64,000 bases of DNA from Acidovorax sp. NO-1 (GTDB lineage Bacteria > Pseudomonadota > Gammaproteobacteria > Burkholderiales > Burkholderiaceae_C). Location: NCBI RefSeq assembly GCF_000238595.1, contig NZ_AGTS01000075.1, positions 62,001 to 126,000 on the forward strand. The letters are read 5' to 3'. The notes beneath the pieces were generated by a model, which worked only from the letters and a program-made list of their open reading frames with translations, had not been told where the DNA came from and did not search any database. Position numbers and translations under genes: made by a program. The stretch's first letter is position 1; the number at the start of each line of letters is the position of its first letter. Shown piece by piece: positions 22,410-32,409 of this stretch.

Positions 22410-23600
22410 GTGAACAAGAACCTGTGGTTGCTGGCCCTGTGCCAGGGCCTTTTCCTGACCAACAACGTTGTCTTCATCGCCATCAATGGCCTGGTGGGCC
22501 TGCAGCTCGCGCCCTTTGGCTGGATGGCCACGCTGCCGGTGATGGGCTATGTGGTGGGCGGTGCGCTGTCCACACCGCTGGTGGCCAGGACGCAGATGCG
22601 CTGGGGCCGCAAGGTGTCGTTCCAGATCGGGCTGGCCGTGGCCGTGGCATCGGCCGCGCTGTGTGCCTGGGCGGCGTTCAGCGCAAGCTTCTGGCTGCTG
22701 TGCACCGCTACGCTGGTGGCGGGCTACTACAGCGCCAACGGTGGCCTGTACCGCTTTGCCGCCGCCGAACTGGCCAAGCCGGACTACCGCGAAAAGGCCG
22801 TGTCGCTGGTGCTGGCCGGGGGCCTGCTGGGCGCCGTGGCGGGCCCCAATCTGGCCAGCGCCACGCGCACCTTGTTCCCGGTGCCGTTTGCCGGCGCCTA
22901 CATCGCGCTGATCGGCGTGGCGCTGTTGTCCATGCTGTGCATGTCGGCGATCCGCTTCGAAGCCCAGCCGGTGGTACTCAACGCGGCGGGCCAGCGCGAG
23001 CAGGGGCGCCCCTTGACGGTGCTGCTGCGCCAGCCCGCGATGGTGGTGGCCATCCTGGGCGCGGCGCTGGGCTACGGCGTGATGAACCTGCTGATGGCCG
23101 CCACGCCCCTGGCCATGCAGGTGTGCGGGTTTGACTTTGATGCGTCCGCGCTGGTGCTCGAATGGCACGTGATCGGCATGTTTGCCCCCGGCTTCTTCAC
23201 CGGGCACCTGATCAAGCGCCTGGGCGTGCTGCCGGTGATGGGCGCGGGTGTGGCGCTGAACTTCGCTTGCGTGGCCGTGGCCCTGATGGGTGTGGAGCTG
23301 CACCATTTCGGCATCGCCCTCTTCCTGCTGGGCGTGGGCTGGAACTTTCTGTTCACCGGCGGCACCGCCCTGGCCATGACGGCCTACCGCCCCGAGGAGA
23401 AAGACCGCGCCCAGGCCGCCATCAACTTCTGCGTGTACGCCACGCTCGCGCTCAGTGCCTTTTCATCGGGGGTGCTGGTCACCACGCAGGGCTGGACGCT
23501 GCTCAATGCGGGCTCGCTCGTGCCCATTGCGGTGACAGGCGCGGCGCTGGTATGGCTGGCAAGGCATCGCCGCCGTGCGGTGCCGGAGACACCAGCCTGA
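22410..23600 (+). CDS. major facilitator superfamily transporter
   Basis: A 396-residue protein with 12 predicted membrane segments. It starts NKNLWLLALCQGLFLTNNVV, carries the loop 2-3 signature in modified form (ARTQMRWGRKVSFQIG), and has a central cytoplasmic loop near QREQGRPLTVLLRQ. The family resembles drug/metabolite exporters of the YfcJ/TetA-like type; the substrate is unknown. A GTG at 22410 is proposed because the first helix follows at once; in-frame upstream ATGs would add a charged, Pro-rich leader. It is divergent from ubiU and has a weak FNR-like box upstream. Confidence 0.8.
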   Translation: MNKNLWLLALCQGLFLTNNVVFIAINGLVGLQLAPFGWMATLPVMGYVVGGALSTPLVARTQMRWGRKVSFQIGLAVAVASAALCAWAAFSASFWLLCTATLVAGYYSANGGLYRFAAAELAKPDYREKAVSLVLAGGLLGAVAGPNLASATRTLFPVPFAGAYIALIGVALLSMLCMSAIRFEAQPVVLNAAGQREQGRPLTVLLRQPAMVVAILGAALGYGVMNLLMAATPLAMQVCGFDFDASALVLEWHVIGMFAPGFFTGHLIKRLGVLPVMGAGVALNFACVAVALMGVELHHFGIALFLLGVGWNFLFTGGTALAMTAYRPEEKDRAQAAINFCVYATLALSAFSSGVLVTTQGWTLLNAGSLVPIAVTGAALVWLARHRRRAVPETPA

Positions 23601-23611
23601 CAAACGGACAA

Positions 23612-23678
23612 ATGCTATATTATTTATAGCTGCTAACGCTTGTCACACAAGCGCCGGAGCCCATTTTTGCTTTGAGTC
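23612..23678 (+). repeat. dispersed AT-rich repeat, family A, copy 4
   Basis: Reads ATTATTTATAGCTGCTAACG, then CTTGTCACACAAGCGCCGGA and a CATTTTTGCTTTGA tail. It lies between the convergent MFS and hydrolase genes and touches the hydrolase stop codon. Confidence 0.75.
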
Positions 23679-24549
23679 ACGCGGGACAACGCTGCACCAG
23701 CCACCGCCGGAGCATGTCGAACACCGGCTCGGCCAGTTCCGGGCTTTCGTTGAACAGCTCGTGGTACAGGGGCTCGAAGCAGTGGGACTGCACCACGGCC
23801 TTGGGCGCTGCCGCGGCAAACGCCCGGCTGCCGGCAGGGTTGACCAGCTTGTCGCTGCCCGCCCACAGCAGCAGCGTGGGCACGCTCCAGTGCGCGGCCC
23901 GCGCCACCGTGGCGGGCCCGGCGGAGGCGATGAAGCGGGCCAGGCGGGCGCTGATGCGGTCGTGGCACAGCGGATCGGCCAGGTAGGCGGCGGCAACGGC
24001 AGGGTCGTGCGACAGGTACTGCGCGTCCAGCCCGTTGCCTACCCGCAGGTTGGGTGCGACGTGCGGCAAGGTGGCCAGCAGCAGCTTTTGCACGGCGCCC
24101 AGCCCCGCGTCGAGCGCGGGGGAAGACAGCACCAGTGCATCCACGGGCCGCATCTTCAGCGACACAAAGCGCGACGCCACCAGCCCACCCATGCTGTGGC
24201 CCAGCAGCACCAGGGGTTGGCCTGCAGGGACGCGCGCCCGGGTGGCGTCCACCAGGTCGGCAAGGTCGTCCAGCAGCCGCATGTCCGACGTCAGCCCGCC
24301 GCGCGGCCCTCCGGACTCGCCGTGCCCGTACTGGTCGTAGCCGCGCACGGCAAACCCCCAGTCGTTCAGGCGGCGTGCCAGTGCGTCGTAGCGGCCCACA
24401 TGCTCGCCCAGGCCGTGCACCAGCAGCACTGTCCCCCGGCAGGGCTCACCTTCTGGCAAGGGCCAGTCCTGCACGGCCAGGTTCTCGCCATCGCTGGCGG
24501 TGAAGGTGGTCAGGGTCGAGGGCGCAAGCTCGTCGTCGTCGAGGGTCAT
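23677..24549 (-). CDS. alpha/beta hydrolase, monoacylglycerol lipase-like
   Basis: A 290-residue serine hydrolase. It has LLVHGLGEHVGRYDALARRL (oxyanion HG), YDQYGHGESGGPRG, the nucleophile elbow LLGHSMGGLVASRF, catalytic Asp in LLWAGSDKLVNPAGS and His in CFEPLYHELFNE. These match the serine aminopeptidase S33 / lysophospholipase group, which deacylates monoacylglycerols and lysophospholipids. There is no signal peptide, so it is cytosolic. ATG 24549 is preferred to a TTG six bases upstream. Confidence 0.87.
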   Translation of the reverse strand: MTLDDDELAPSTLTTFTASDGENLAVQDWPLPEGEPCRGTVLLVHGLGEHVGRYDALARRLNDWGFAVRGYDQYGHGESGGPRGGLTSDMRLLDDLADLVDATRARVPAGQPLVLLGHSMGGLVASRFVSLKMRPVDALVLSSPALDAGLGAVQKLLLATLPHVAPNLRVGNGLDAQYLSHDPAVAAAYLADPLCHDRISARLARFIASAGPATVARAAHWSVPTLLLWAGSDKLVNPAGSRAFAAAAPKAVVQSHCFEPLYHELFNESPELAEPVFDMLRRWLVQRCPA

Positions 24550-24591
24550 GGTCAAAGGGCTGGGTCGGACAAGGGAACAAAACGCGGATCA

Positions 24592-24705
24592 GGCGGGGCG
24601 CAATACCGGGGATGCCGAGCAAGGGCCGCCCCGCAGCGAGGGCATCGTCCTCCTTCCCGAAGCCGCGCAGCGACTTCGAGCGAAGGGGGGAAGGCGCGCA
24701 GCGCC

Positions 24706-24717
<12 letters not shown>
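24592..24717 (-). repeat. GC-rich post-stop repeat, family B, copy 3
   Basis: Opens ACAACCCCCTGAGGCGCTGC on the minus strand. The TGA within CCCCCTGAG is itself the stop codon of the M20 peptidase gene. The body has the CTTCGC and CCTTCCC segments and ends near CGGCATCCCCGG. Confidence 0.7.
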
Positions 24718-26187
<1,470 letters not shown>

Positions 26188-26284
26188 AAAAAGGCTCTCC
26201 TGAAAACGGGTGATCTTGTGGACCGAAACCTGCATTCCAACACAAGGTCTGTGCAGACGCCAACCTAGCCGCACATGCCCGCGC

Positions 26285-27547
26285 TCAGTACCGGGATGCC
26301 GCGTCCGCGCCCGAATAGCTGTCGGCGGTGGCCTGGGATGCGGGGCGCCGCAAGGCCGTGGCCACCTCCACGCGGTTGCGGCCTTTTTCCTTGGCCTCGT
26401 AGAGCGCCCGGTCTGCCGCCGCTATCAGCATGTCCCAGCTGTCGCCGGGCTCCAGGCGTCCACCGAACACGCCGATGCTCACGGTGACGGCAATGGTCTG
26501 GCCCTCCGCGCTTGCAGCACCCGCGCCAGCATCGCCGCTGGTGCGAACCGGGCAGCGGGATTCCTCCACCGCCCTGCACAGGTACCGCGCCAGCTGCTCG
26601 GCGCCTGCCAGCGTGGTGTCGGGGAGCACCACCATGAACTCCTCGCCGCCGTAGCGGCCCACCAGGTCTTGCGACCGCACGCGCGCACTGAGCACATTCA
26701 CCACACTGCACAGCACCTGGTCGCCCACGGGATGGCCATAGCGGTCATTCACGTGCTTGAAATGGTCGATGTCCACCATCATGAGCGCGATCGATTCGCG
26801 GGTGCGCACGGCACGGGCCACGTCACGGTCCAGCGCGGCAATCAGCGAGCGCCGATTGGCCACCCCCGTGAGCGGATCCAGCGCGGCCATCATGCGGTTG
26901 TTCTCGTCGGCGCGGTCGCGTGACATGAACACAAACCCTATCGAGCTGACCAGCACCACCGTGAACGTGGCCACAAAGGTGAGGGTCTGCAGGCCGCTGC
27001 CCTGCAGGATGTTCGTGGCGCCTGCGCCCCCCTGCAACCCCATGGCCAGCAACGACCGGCCCAGCAACACCGCGCCTTCCAGCGCAAACCCGCCCACCAG
27101 CAGCCACTGCCCGCGCCCCACGGTGGACCGGCGGTGCTCCAGCGCGATGGCCATCGCCCACAGGGCCTGCAGCCCGATCAGGAGACCGACCCAGCCCACC
27201 CGCGCCGCGAAGTTGTCCATGAACACGATCACCAGTGTCGTAACCAGCGCCGGCGGCACCAACAGCAGCAGCCAGCGGGGCTGGCGCCCCTGGAACTGGT
27301 AGATGGCGGCAATCATCGCCACGAACACACAGGACAACAGCAGGTTGCCCACCACGATGGACAGCACATCCGGTACCCGGCCGCGCAGCATGAGCAGCAC
27401 ATGCCCCAGCGCGTTGACGAGCAGGCCCGCCGCCCAGTAGCCCAGCCCATCGCGTCGTCGCCCCCAGCCCACCACGGCCAGGGAGGCCGCCATCAGCAGC
27501 GAACTGACGATGATCATCGCCAGCATGGTGGGGACGTGGGCAGCCAT
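26285..27547 (-). CDS. membrane-bound diguanylate cyclase (GGDEF)
   Basis: A 420-residue protein: six or seven N-terminal membrane segments (residues 5-215) forming an unassigned sensor, then a GGDEF domain (about 240-395) with DPLTGVANRRSLI, MMVDIDHFKHVNDRYGHPVG and the active-site GRYGGEEFMVVLP. The GGEEF signature is catalytically competent, so it should make cyclic di-GMP from GTP at the inner membrane. No EAL domain is present. A TTG 18 bases upstream is a less likely start. An RxxD inhibitory site is not evident at the usual place. Confidence 0.9.
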   Translation of the reverse strand: MAAHVPTMLAMIIVSSLLMAASLAVVGWGRRRDGLGYWAAGLLVNALGHVLLMLRGRVPDVLSIVVGNLLLSCVFVAMIAAIYQFQGRQPRWLLLLVPPALVTTLVIVFMDNFAARVGWVGLLIGLQALWAMAIALEHRRSTVGRGQWLLVGGFALEGAVLLGRSLLAMGLQGGAGATNILQGSGLQTLTFVATFTVVLVSSIGFVFMSRDRADENNRMMAALDPLTGVANRRSLIAALDRDVARAVRTRESIALMMVDIDHFKHVNDRYGHPVGDQVLCSVVNVLSARVRSQDLVGRYGGEEFMVVLPDTTLAGAEQLARYLCRAVEESRCPVRTSGDAGAGAASAEGQTIAVTVSIGVFGGRLEPGDSWDMLIAAADRALYEAKEKGRNRVEVATALRRPASQATADSYSGADAASRY

Positions 27548-27620
27548 GAAATGCAGGGACAGCAAAGGATGGAGGGGGTTTCAGGCCAGCATAAACCAAG
27601 GTGGGCAAAACCGGAGCCAG

Positions 27621-27646
27621 AAAAATTGCACCAGCCCCCGGTGCAA
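27621..27646 (-). terminator. intrinsic terminator after the cobalamin adenosyltransferase gene
   Basis: On the minus strand TTGCACC (27646-27640) pairs with GGTGCAA (27632-27626) over a seven-base loop and is followed by TTTTT (27625-27621). It lies 17 bp after the stop codon. Confidence 0.75.
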
Positions 27647-27662
27647 CCCGCTGCGGTTCCGG

Positions 27663-28235
27663 CTACGCGCTGCCGACTTCCTGCCGGGCCAGGCGCTCGC
27701 TCTTCCAGTACACATCGTCGCCGTCATCCACGCGGTTGAGCACGCGGGCGAGCACGAACATCAGGTCGGACAGGCGGTTGAGGTACTGGCGTGGAGCGTC
27801 GTTGATCGCCTCCTCATTGCCCAGCGCCACCACCGCCCGTTCGGCACGCCGCGCTACCGTGCGGCACACGTGGGCCTGTGACGCCGCACGTGTGCCTGCG
27901 GGCAGGATGAATTCCTGCAGCCGGGGCAGTGCAGCGTTGTGCTCCTCCAGGGCCTCATCCAGCTGCAGCACGGCCTCTTTCTTGAGCAGTTCAAACCCCG
28001 GGATCGAGAGCTCGCCACCCAGGTTGAACAACTGGTGCTGCACCTGCACCAGCAACCCGCGCACGGCGTCAGGCAGCGGCTCGCACAGCAACAGGCCGAT
28101 GTGCGAATTGAGCTCATCGACATCGCCCATGGCGTGAATGCGCAGGCTGTTCTTGGAAACCCGGTGGTTGTTGCCCAGGCCGGTGGTGCCGGCATCGCCG
28201 GTGCGGGTTGCGATCTGTGTGAGCCGGTTGCCCAT
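27663..28235 (-). CDS. PduO-type cob(I)alamin adenosyltransferase
   Basis: A 190-residue protein with the ATP-binding N-terminus TRTGDAGTTGLGNNHRVSK, VDELNSHIGLLL, and the C-terminal helical motif CRTVARRAERAV followed by NRLSDLMFVLARVLNR. These identify the PduO/MMAB trimeric class, which transfers adenosyl from ATP to cob(I)alamin. ATG 28235 (MGNRLTQIA) has GAGG upstream. The gene has its own terminator and no neighbouring cobalamin genes, so it probably serves salvage or general cofactor activation. Confidence 0.93.
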   Translation of the reverse strand: MGNRLTQIATRTGDAGTTGLGNNHRVSKNSLRIHAMGDVDELNSHIGLLLCEPLPDAVRGLLVQVQHQLFNLGGELSIPGFELLKKEAVLQLDEALEEHNAALPRLQEFILPAGTRAASQAHVCRTVARRAERAVVALGNEEAINDAPRQYLNRLSDLMFVLARVLNRVDDGDDVYWKSERLARQEVGSA

Positions 28236-28552
28236 GGTGACCTCGTGATGGTTATGTAATGGCGCGAGGAGCGCGCACGGTCCGCGCGGCCCACTCGGGT
28301 GAATATGACCATTGTGGCCGCTGCCAGCCAACACGGTGATTGCTCCGGCTAAAGAGCCCTCGCCGCCACCGGGCCAGTCGTCCGGACTACACATTTCGCC
28401 ACAACCCGGCCACAAAGGTTCACACGCGGGCCCACAGCGTTACACCGCGCTGGCAAATGTTGGCACGGGCAACAGCGGGCAAGAGTGCTGGCGCTGCCAG
28501 TGCTGCCGCGGTGCAATAAAGCCCTGTTCAACTTCGAAGGAGCCTGGCTCTT
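28236..28552. other. intergenic region without a recognisable gene
   Basis: This is the divergent upstream region of the adenosyltransferase and EF-hand genes. It contains scattered TTACA/CACAA-like elements (for example GTTACACC near 28440) but no convincing promoter pair, ORF or RNA gene was identified. Confidence 0.4.
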
Positions 28553-28933
28553 ATGAAAGCACTGCAACGACGCAGCTATTCGTTCGATACCCGCAGCGTG
28601 ATGCTTTTTGCGGCCCTTGCCTTGGGCGGCGCGGCCGCATTGCACGCACAAACGGCAAGCGCATCCCCCCAGTTCGGTCCCGGCGGCAAAGGCAACACCC
28701 AGAGCAGTGGCTCTGGCTACACCATCGGCCCGGCCCCCGCCAACTCCAAGGCACCCGCCACCGCGAGCGCCGCGTCCGCAGCGTTCGAGCGGGCGGATAC
28801 CAACCAGGACGGCCAGCTGAGCGCGCAGGAAGTTGCCCGCCTGCCGGCCATCGTGCAGAGGTTCAACGAGCTCGACACCGACAAGAACGGTACGCTGTCT
28901 CGCGAAGAGTTTGAAAAAGGAGCACAGTCCTGA
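28553..28933 (+). CDS. exported EF-hand protein
   Basis: A 126-residue protein with an N-terminal signal (VMLFAALALGGAAALHAQTA, cleavage near AHAQ-TA), a Gly/Ser/Ala-rich linker and a C-terminal pair of EF-hand loops: DTNQDGQLSAQE and DTDKNGTLSREE. Both keep the acidic residues at positions 1, 3, 5 and 12, so Ca2+ binding is likely. AAGGAG precedes the start. Its role in the periplasm is unknown; comparable small EF-hand proteins are common and uncharacterised in Burkholderiales. Confidence 0.85.
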   Translation: MKALQRRSYSFDTRSVMLFAALALGGAAALHAQTASASPQFGPGGKGNTQSSGSGYTIGPAPANSKAPATASAASAAFERADTNQDGQLSAQEVARLPAIVQRFNELDTDKNGTLSREEFEKGAQS

Positions 28934-29008
28934 CCCTGCCCGGAAAGCGCCAGCCCGGGCCGCCATGCCCTGCCGACGCCTTCCCCCCGTAGACGGGTGC
29001 TAGCCCGT

Positions 29009-29052
29009 GAAGGCCTGTCTGCGCTGGAACTCCAGGGCGTGGACAGGCCTTC
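29009..29052. repeat. long perfect inverted repeat between two genes
   Basis: GAAGGCCTGTC (29009-29019) and GACAGGCCTTC (29042-29052) are perfect 11-base complements. The 22-nt loop contains a further CTGGA/TCCAG pair. No T-run follows, so it is not a standard terminator. Confidence 0.6.
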
Positions 29053-29118
29053 GCACGTTCCGGGCGTCGCGCAGTACATCCAGGTGGTATTCTTTTTGGC
29101 CCTTTCCGGAGACATGCC

Positions 29119-30543
29119 ATGAACGCCCCGACCGCCGCCGCCCACCTCCTACCCGAGATCCACCTGCGGGACGTGCCACAGGCCCTCATCGACGGGCTGC
29201 AGGCGCGCTTTGGCGCGCAGTGCTCCCTGGCCCAGGCGGTGCGCGAGCAGCACGGCCGCGACGAGGGCTCGCTGCAGGCCCCACCGCCCAGTGCCGTGGT
29301 GTTTGCCGAAAGCACGCAGGACGTGGCCGATGTGGTGCAGCTCGCCAGTGAATACGAAGTGCCGGTGATCCCCTACGGCGCGGGCTCGTCGCTCGAAGGC
29401 CATCTGCTGGCCGTGCAGGGCGGCATCAGCATCGATGTGAGCCGCATGAATCGCGTGTTGAGCATCAACGCTGAAGACCTCACCGTGACCGTGCAGCCCG
29501 GTATCACACGCAAGCAGCTCAACGAGGCCATCAAGGACACGGGCCTGTTCTTCCCCATCGACCCCGGTGCGGATGCCAGCATTGGCGGCATGTGCGCTAC
29601 CCGCGCCAGTGGCACCAACGCCGTGCGCTACGGCACCATGCGCGAAAACGTGCTGGCGCTGCAGGTGGTCACCGCCGGCGGCGACATCATCCACACCGGC
29701 ACGCGCGCCAAGAAGAGCAGCGCCGGCTACGACCTAACCCGCCTGATGGTGGGCAGCGAAGGCACGTTGGGTATCATGACCGAGATCACGGTGCGCCTGT
29801 ACCCGCTGCCCGAGGCCGTGAGCGCTGCCATCTGCTCGTTCCCGAGCATTGAAGCGGCCGTGCGCACCGTGATCCAGACCATCCAGCTGGGCGTGCCGAT
29901 TGCGCGCGTGGAGCTCATCGACCACCACACCGTGCGCATGGTCAACGCACACAGCAAGCTCACCCTGCGCGAGGAACCCATGCTGCTGATGGAATTCCAC
30001 GGCTCCCCCGCCAGCGTGAAGGAGCAGGCCGAGACGGTGCAGGACATCGCCAGCGAGTTTGGGGGCAACGCGTTTGAATGGGCCAGCACGCCCGAAGAGC
30101 GCACACGCCTGTGGACAGCCCGGCACAACGCCTACTTCGCCGCCGTGCAAAGCCGCCCCGGCTGCCGCGCCATCAGCACCGACACCTGCGTGCCCATCAG
30201 CCGCCTGGCCGACTGCCTGCTCGACTCGGTGCAGGAGGCCGAGGACAGCGGCATCCCCTACTTCCTCGTCGGCCACGTGGGCGACGGCAATTTTCACTTT
30301 GGCTACCTGCTTGACCCCAACATCCCTGAAGAGCGCGTGACCGCTGAAGACCTGAACCACAAGCTCGTGGCCCGCGCGCTGAGCATGGGCGGCACCTGCA
30401 CCGGCGAGCACGGCGTGGGCCTGCACAAGATGGGCTTTCTGGTGGATGAAACCGGCGCTGGCGCGGTGGACATGATGCGGGCCATCAAACGTGCGCTGGA
30501 CCCGAAGAACATCCTGAATCCTGGGAAGATTTTTTCGCTGTAA
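29119..30543 (+). CDS. FAD-linked oxidase, D-lactate dehydrogenase (cytochrome)/GlcD-like
   Basis: A 474-residue flavoprotein of the VAO/PCMH family. FAD-binding motifs are VIPYGAGSSLEGHLLAVQGG, PIDPGADASIGGMCATRASG and LMVGSEGTLGIMTEITVRLY. The C-terminal FAD-oxidase_C domain has FLVGHVGDGNFHFGYLLDP and GGTCTGEHGVGLHKMGFLVD, containing the catalytic His residues. Such enzymes oxidise D-lactate, glycolate or D-2-hydroxy acids and pass electrons to the respiratory chain. It is a single-subunit form and no glcE/glcF partner follows, favouring the D-lactate dehydrogenase type. GGAG sits upstream of the ATG. Confidence 0.88.
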   Translation: MNAPTAAAHLLPEIHLRDVPQALIDGLQARFGAQCSLAQAVREQHGRDEGSLQAPPPSAVVFAESTQDVADVVQLASEYEVPVIPYGAGSSLEGHLLAVQGGISIDVSRMNRVLSINAEDLTVTVQPGITRKQLNEAIKDTGLFFPIDPGADASIGGMCATRASGTNAVRYGTMRENVLALQVVTAGGDIIHTGTRAKKSSAGYDLTRLMVGSEGTLGIMTEITVRLYPLPEAVSAAICSFPSIEAAVRTVIQTIQLGVPIARVELIDHHTVRMVNAHSKLTLREEPMLLMEFHGSPASVKEQAETVQDIASEFGGNAFEWASTPEERTRLWTARHNAYFAAVQSRPGCRAISTDTCVPISRLADCLLDSVQEAEDSGIPYFLVGHVGDGNFHFGYLLDPNIPEERVTAEDLNHKLVARALSMGGTCTGEHGVGLHKMGFLVDETGAGAVDMMRAIKRALDPKNILNPGKIFSL

Positions 30544-30596
30544 TCCGGTATCGCCGCGCAGAGGTCACTGCGCTGGTGCTGCGCCTGCCATAGCCG

Positions 30597-30672
30597 AAAA
30601 GTTTAAGTGTTTTTGGCCTCCAGCGCTTATCTAGATTGCGCAAATAGCTCCTCTTTTAATAGCGAATATTGA
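30597..30672 (-). repeat. dispersed AT-rich repeat, family A, copy 5
   Basis: A somewhat degenerate copy: on the minus strand GAGCTATTTGCGCAATCTAG then ATAAGCGCTGGAGGCC and an AAAAACACTTAAAC tail. It lies between the flavoprotein and NIPSNAP genes. Confidence 0.65.
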
Positions 30673-30793
30673 GACTGGGTGCTCCTGCAGATAAGGCTAC
30701 TGCCCACGACTCGTCTTGGCATCCCAACCCCCTCTTGGCTACCTTTGGAATTGGGCAGGACCGGTGCGGGCTGCAGGTCGAAGTTCAACACAA

Positions 30794-31141
30794 TCATCGT
30801 GCGCCCGCCTCCGGGCGGTGCGCGGGCAGGCCCAGCGTGCCCTCCACGCCCAGGGTGAAGGTGCGTTCCTCGCGCAGGATGAAGCGCTTTTCCTGCGCCA
30901 TCGCAAAGTTCGCTCGGCCTTCGGGGTCGGCGCGCAGCCGTGCTCTGTAGGCCTCGTAGGCAGCAAGCGATTCAAAGCCGATCAGGCCCCAGGCCTCGTA
31001 GTTGCTGCCTTCGTACGGCAGGAAGTACCCGAGCAGATGGCCGCCGCAGCGGGGGATGATCTGGCCCCACCTGCATGCGTATTCGGCAAACAGTTGGCGT
31101 TGGAAGGGGTCGATTTCGTAGCGGATGAAACAGGTGATCAT
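30794..31141 (-). CDS. NIPSNAP family protein
   Basis: A 115-residue protein with ferredoxin-like (dimeric alpha/beta barrel) features: [40 protein letters not shown] and [20 protein letters not shown]. This is the NIPSNAP pattern; bacterial function is unknown. It is divergent from the ArsR-type gene and shares its 85-bp control region, so it could be a target of that regulator. Confidence 0.85.
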   Translation of the reverse strand: MITCFIRYEIDPFQRQLFAEYACRWGQIIPRCGGHLLGYFLPYEGSNYEAWGLIGFESLAAYEAYRARLRADPEGRANFAMAQEKRFILREERTFTLGVEGTLGLPAHRPEAGAR

Positions 31142-31191
31142 GACAAGGCCTGACGCGTGGAGAAAACAAACAAGGCCTCCACGGTAGGCGC

Positions 31192-31228
31192 TTGACGCTC
31201 ATCGATGGTTCGCCCAAGATCGAACCAT
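31192..31228 (+). promoter_or_regulatory. promoter and operator of the ArsR-type gene
   Basis: TTGACG (31192-31197) and CAAGAT (31215-31220) are 17 bp apart. ATGGTTCG (31205-31212) and CGAACCAT (31221-31228) form a perfect 8+8 inverted repeat that covers the -10 and the ATG at 31227. The predicted transcript start falls at or next to that ATG, so the mRNA would be leaderless. Confidence 0.5.
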
Positions 31229-31952
31229 GAAAGACGGGCCTCACATCGCGCGCATTGCCGCGCTCATTGGCGACAGCGCACGCGCCGAAGTCCTTACGGC
31301 GCTGATGGCCGACCGCGCGCTCACGGCCACCGAGCTGGCGGACATTGCAGGCGTGACCAAACAGACCATCAGCGCGCACCTTGCCAAGCTGCTGGATGCG
31401 GGCTTGATTGCTGTCGAGAGCCAGGGCCGCCATCGCTACTTCCGGCTGGCCGACCGCGATGTGGCGCACCTGCTGGAATCGTTGATGAACGTTGCCTTTC
31501 GCGCAGGTGCCGTGCGCCTGCGCGCGAGCCCGCGTGAGCCCGCGTTGCGCCGCGCGCGCATGTGCTACGACCATCTTGCTGGCGAAGTGGGTGTGCAGTT
31601 CTACGAATCACTGCTGCAGCAGGGCCTGGTGACGGCCACGCCAGCAGGGGCCGAGCTCACCCCCGCGGGCCTGCAGTGGTTTGCCCAGGTCGGGATCGAT
31701 GCCTCGGCTCTTGCGCAGCAGCGGCGCATGCTGTGCCGCCCCTGCCTGGACTGGAGCGAGCGCCGCCACCACCTGGGCGGCGCGCTGGGCAGCGCGTTGC
31801 TGAAACGCCTGTTTGAGGGCGGATGGGCGCGCCGCGCACAGGGTTCGCGCGTGGTGCATTTCACGCCCAAGGGCGAACTGGCGCTGCACCAGTGGCTCTC
31901 GGCCAGGCCAGGTACGCCACCCGAAGAGGCGATGCAGGGCACCACGCCATGA
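31227..31952 (+). CDS. ArsR family transcriptional regulator with C-terminal extension
   Basis: A 241-residue protein, about twice the usual ArsR length. The N-terminal winged helix is clear: [40 protein letters not shown] and [20 protein letters not shown]. The C-terminal half (about 115-241) has [20 protein letters not shown] and [20 protein letters not shown], a layout seen in a long ArsR subgroup. The CYDH and CRPCLDW cysteines could bind metal or sense redox state. It has no Shine-Dalgarno and its own inverted-repeat operator. It overlaps ynfA by ATGA. Confidence 0.88.
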   Translation: MKDGPHIARIAALIGDSARAEVLTALMADRALTATELADIAGVTKQTISAHLAKLLDAGLIAVESQGRHRYFRLADRDVAHLLESLMNVAFRAGAVRLRASPREPALRRARMCYDHLAGEVGVQFYESLLQQGLVTATPAGAELTPAGLQWFAQVGIDASALAQQRRMLCRPCLDWSERRHHLGGALGSALLKRLFEGGWARRAQGSRVVHFTPKGELALHQWLSARPGTPPEEAMQGTTP

Positions 31953-32275
31953 TGAAGACCTTTTTGCTCTTCATTGCCACGGCCCTCGCCGAAATAGTGG
32001 GCTGCTATCTGCCCTGGCTCTGGCTCAAGCACGGCAAGCCAGCGTGGCTGCTGCTGCCGGCGGCGCTGAGCCTCGCGCTGTTCGCGTGGCTGCTCTCGCT
32101 GCACGACACCGCAGGCGCCGGCCGCGTCTACGCGGCCTATGGCGGGGTCTATATCGGTGTGGCGCTGGCGTGGCTGTGGGTGGTGGATGGGATCCGGCCT
32201 ACGGCATGGGACGTGGCAGGGGTGCTGGTGGCGCTGGCGGGCATGGCCATCATCATGCTGCAGCCTGCGCGCTGA
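31949..32275 (+). CDS. YnfA family (UPF0060) membrane protein
   Basis: A 108-residue protein of four predicted membrane segments starting [20 protein letters not shown] and containing [20 protein letters not shown], the UPF0060/YnfA signature. The family is related to small multidrug resistance transporters, and a role in toxic compound efflux is reported for some members. The start (31949, or 31952) overlaps the regulator stop, so the two are translationally coupled. The ArsR-type protein probably controls it. Confidence 0.9.
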   Translation: MMKTFLLFIATALAEIVGCYLPWLWLKHGKPAWLLLPAALSLALFAWLLSLHDTAGAGRVYAAYGGVYIGVALAWLWVVDGIRPTAWDVAGVLVALAGMAIIMLQPAR

Positions 32276-32409
32276 GCACAAAAAAGCCGCTGCACACTGC
32301 GCAACCGGTGCGACCCTGTTCCGTGCCCCAGTACAGCGGACGTGAGGCCGCTGAAATGGCCACACATATTCACGGGCACTGGGAAAGAAGTCTGCGCAGG
32401 GGTGCCGGC

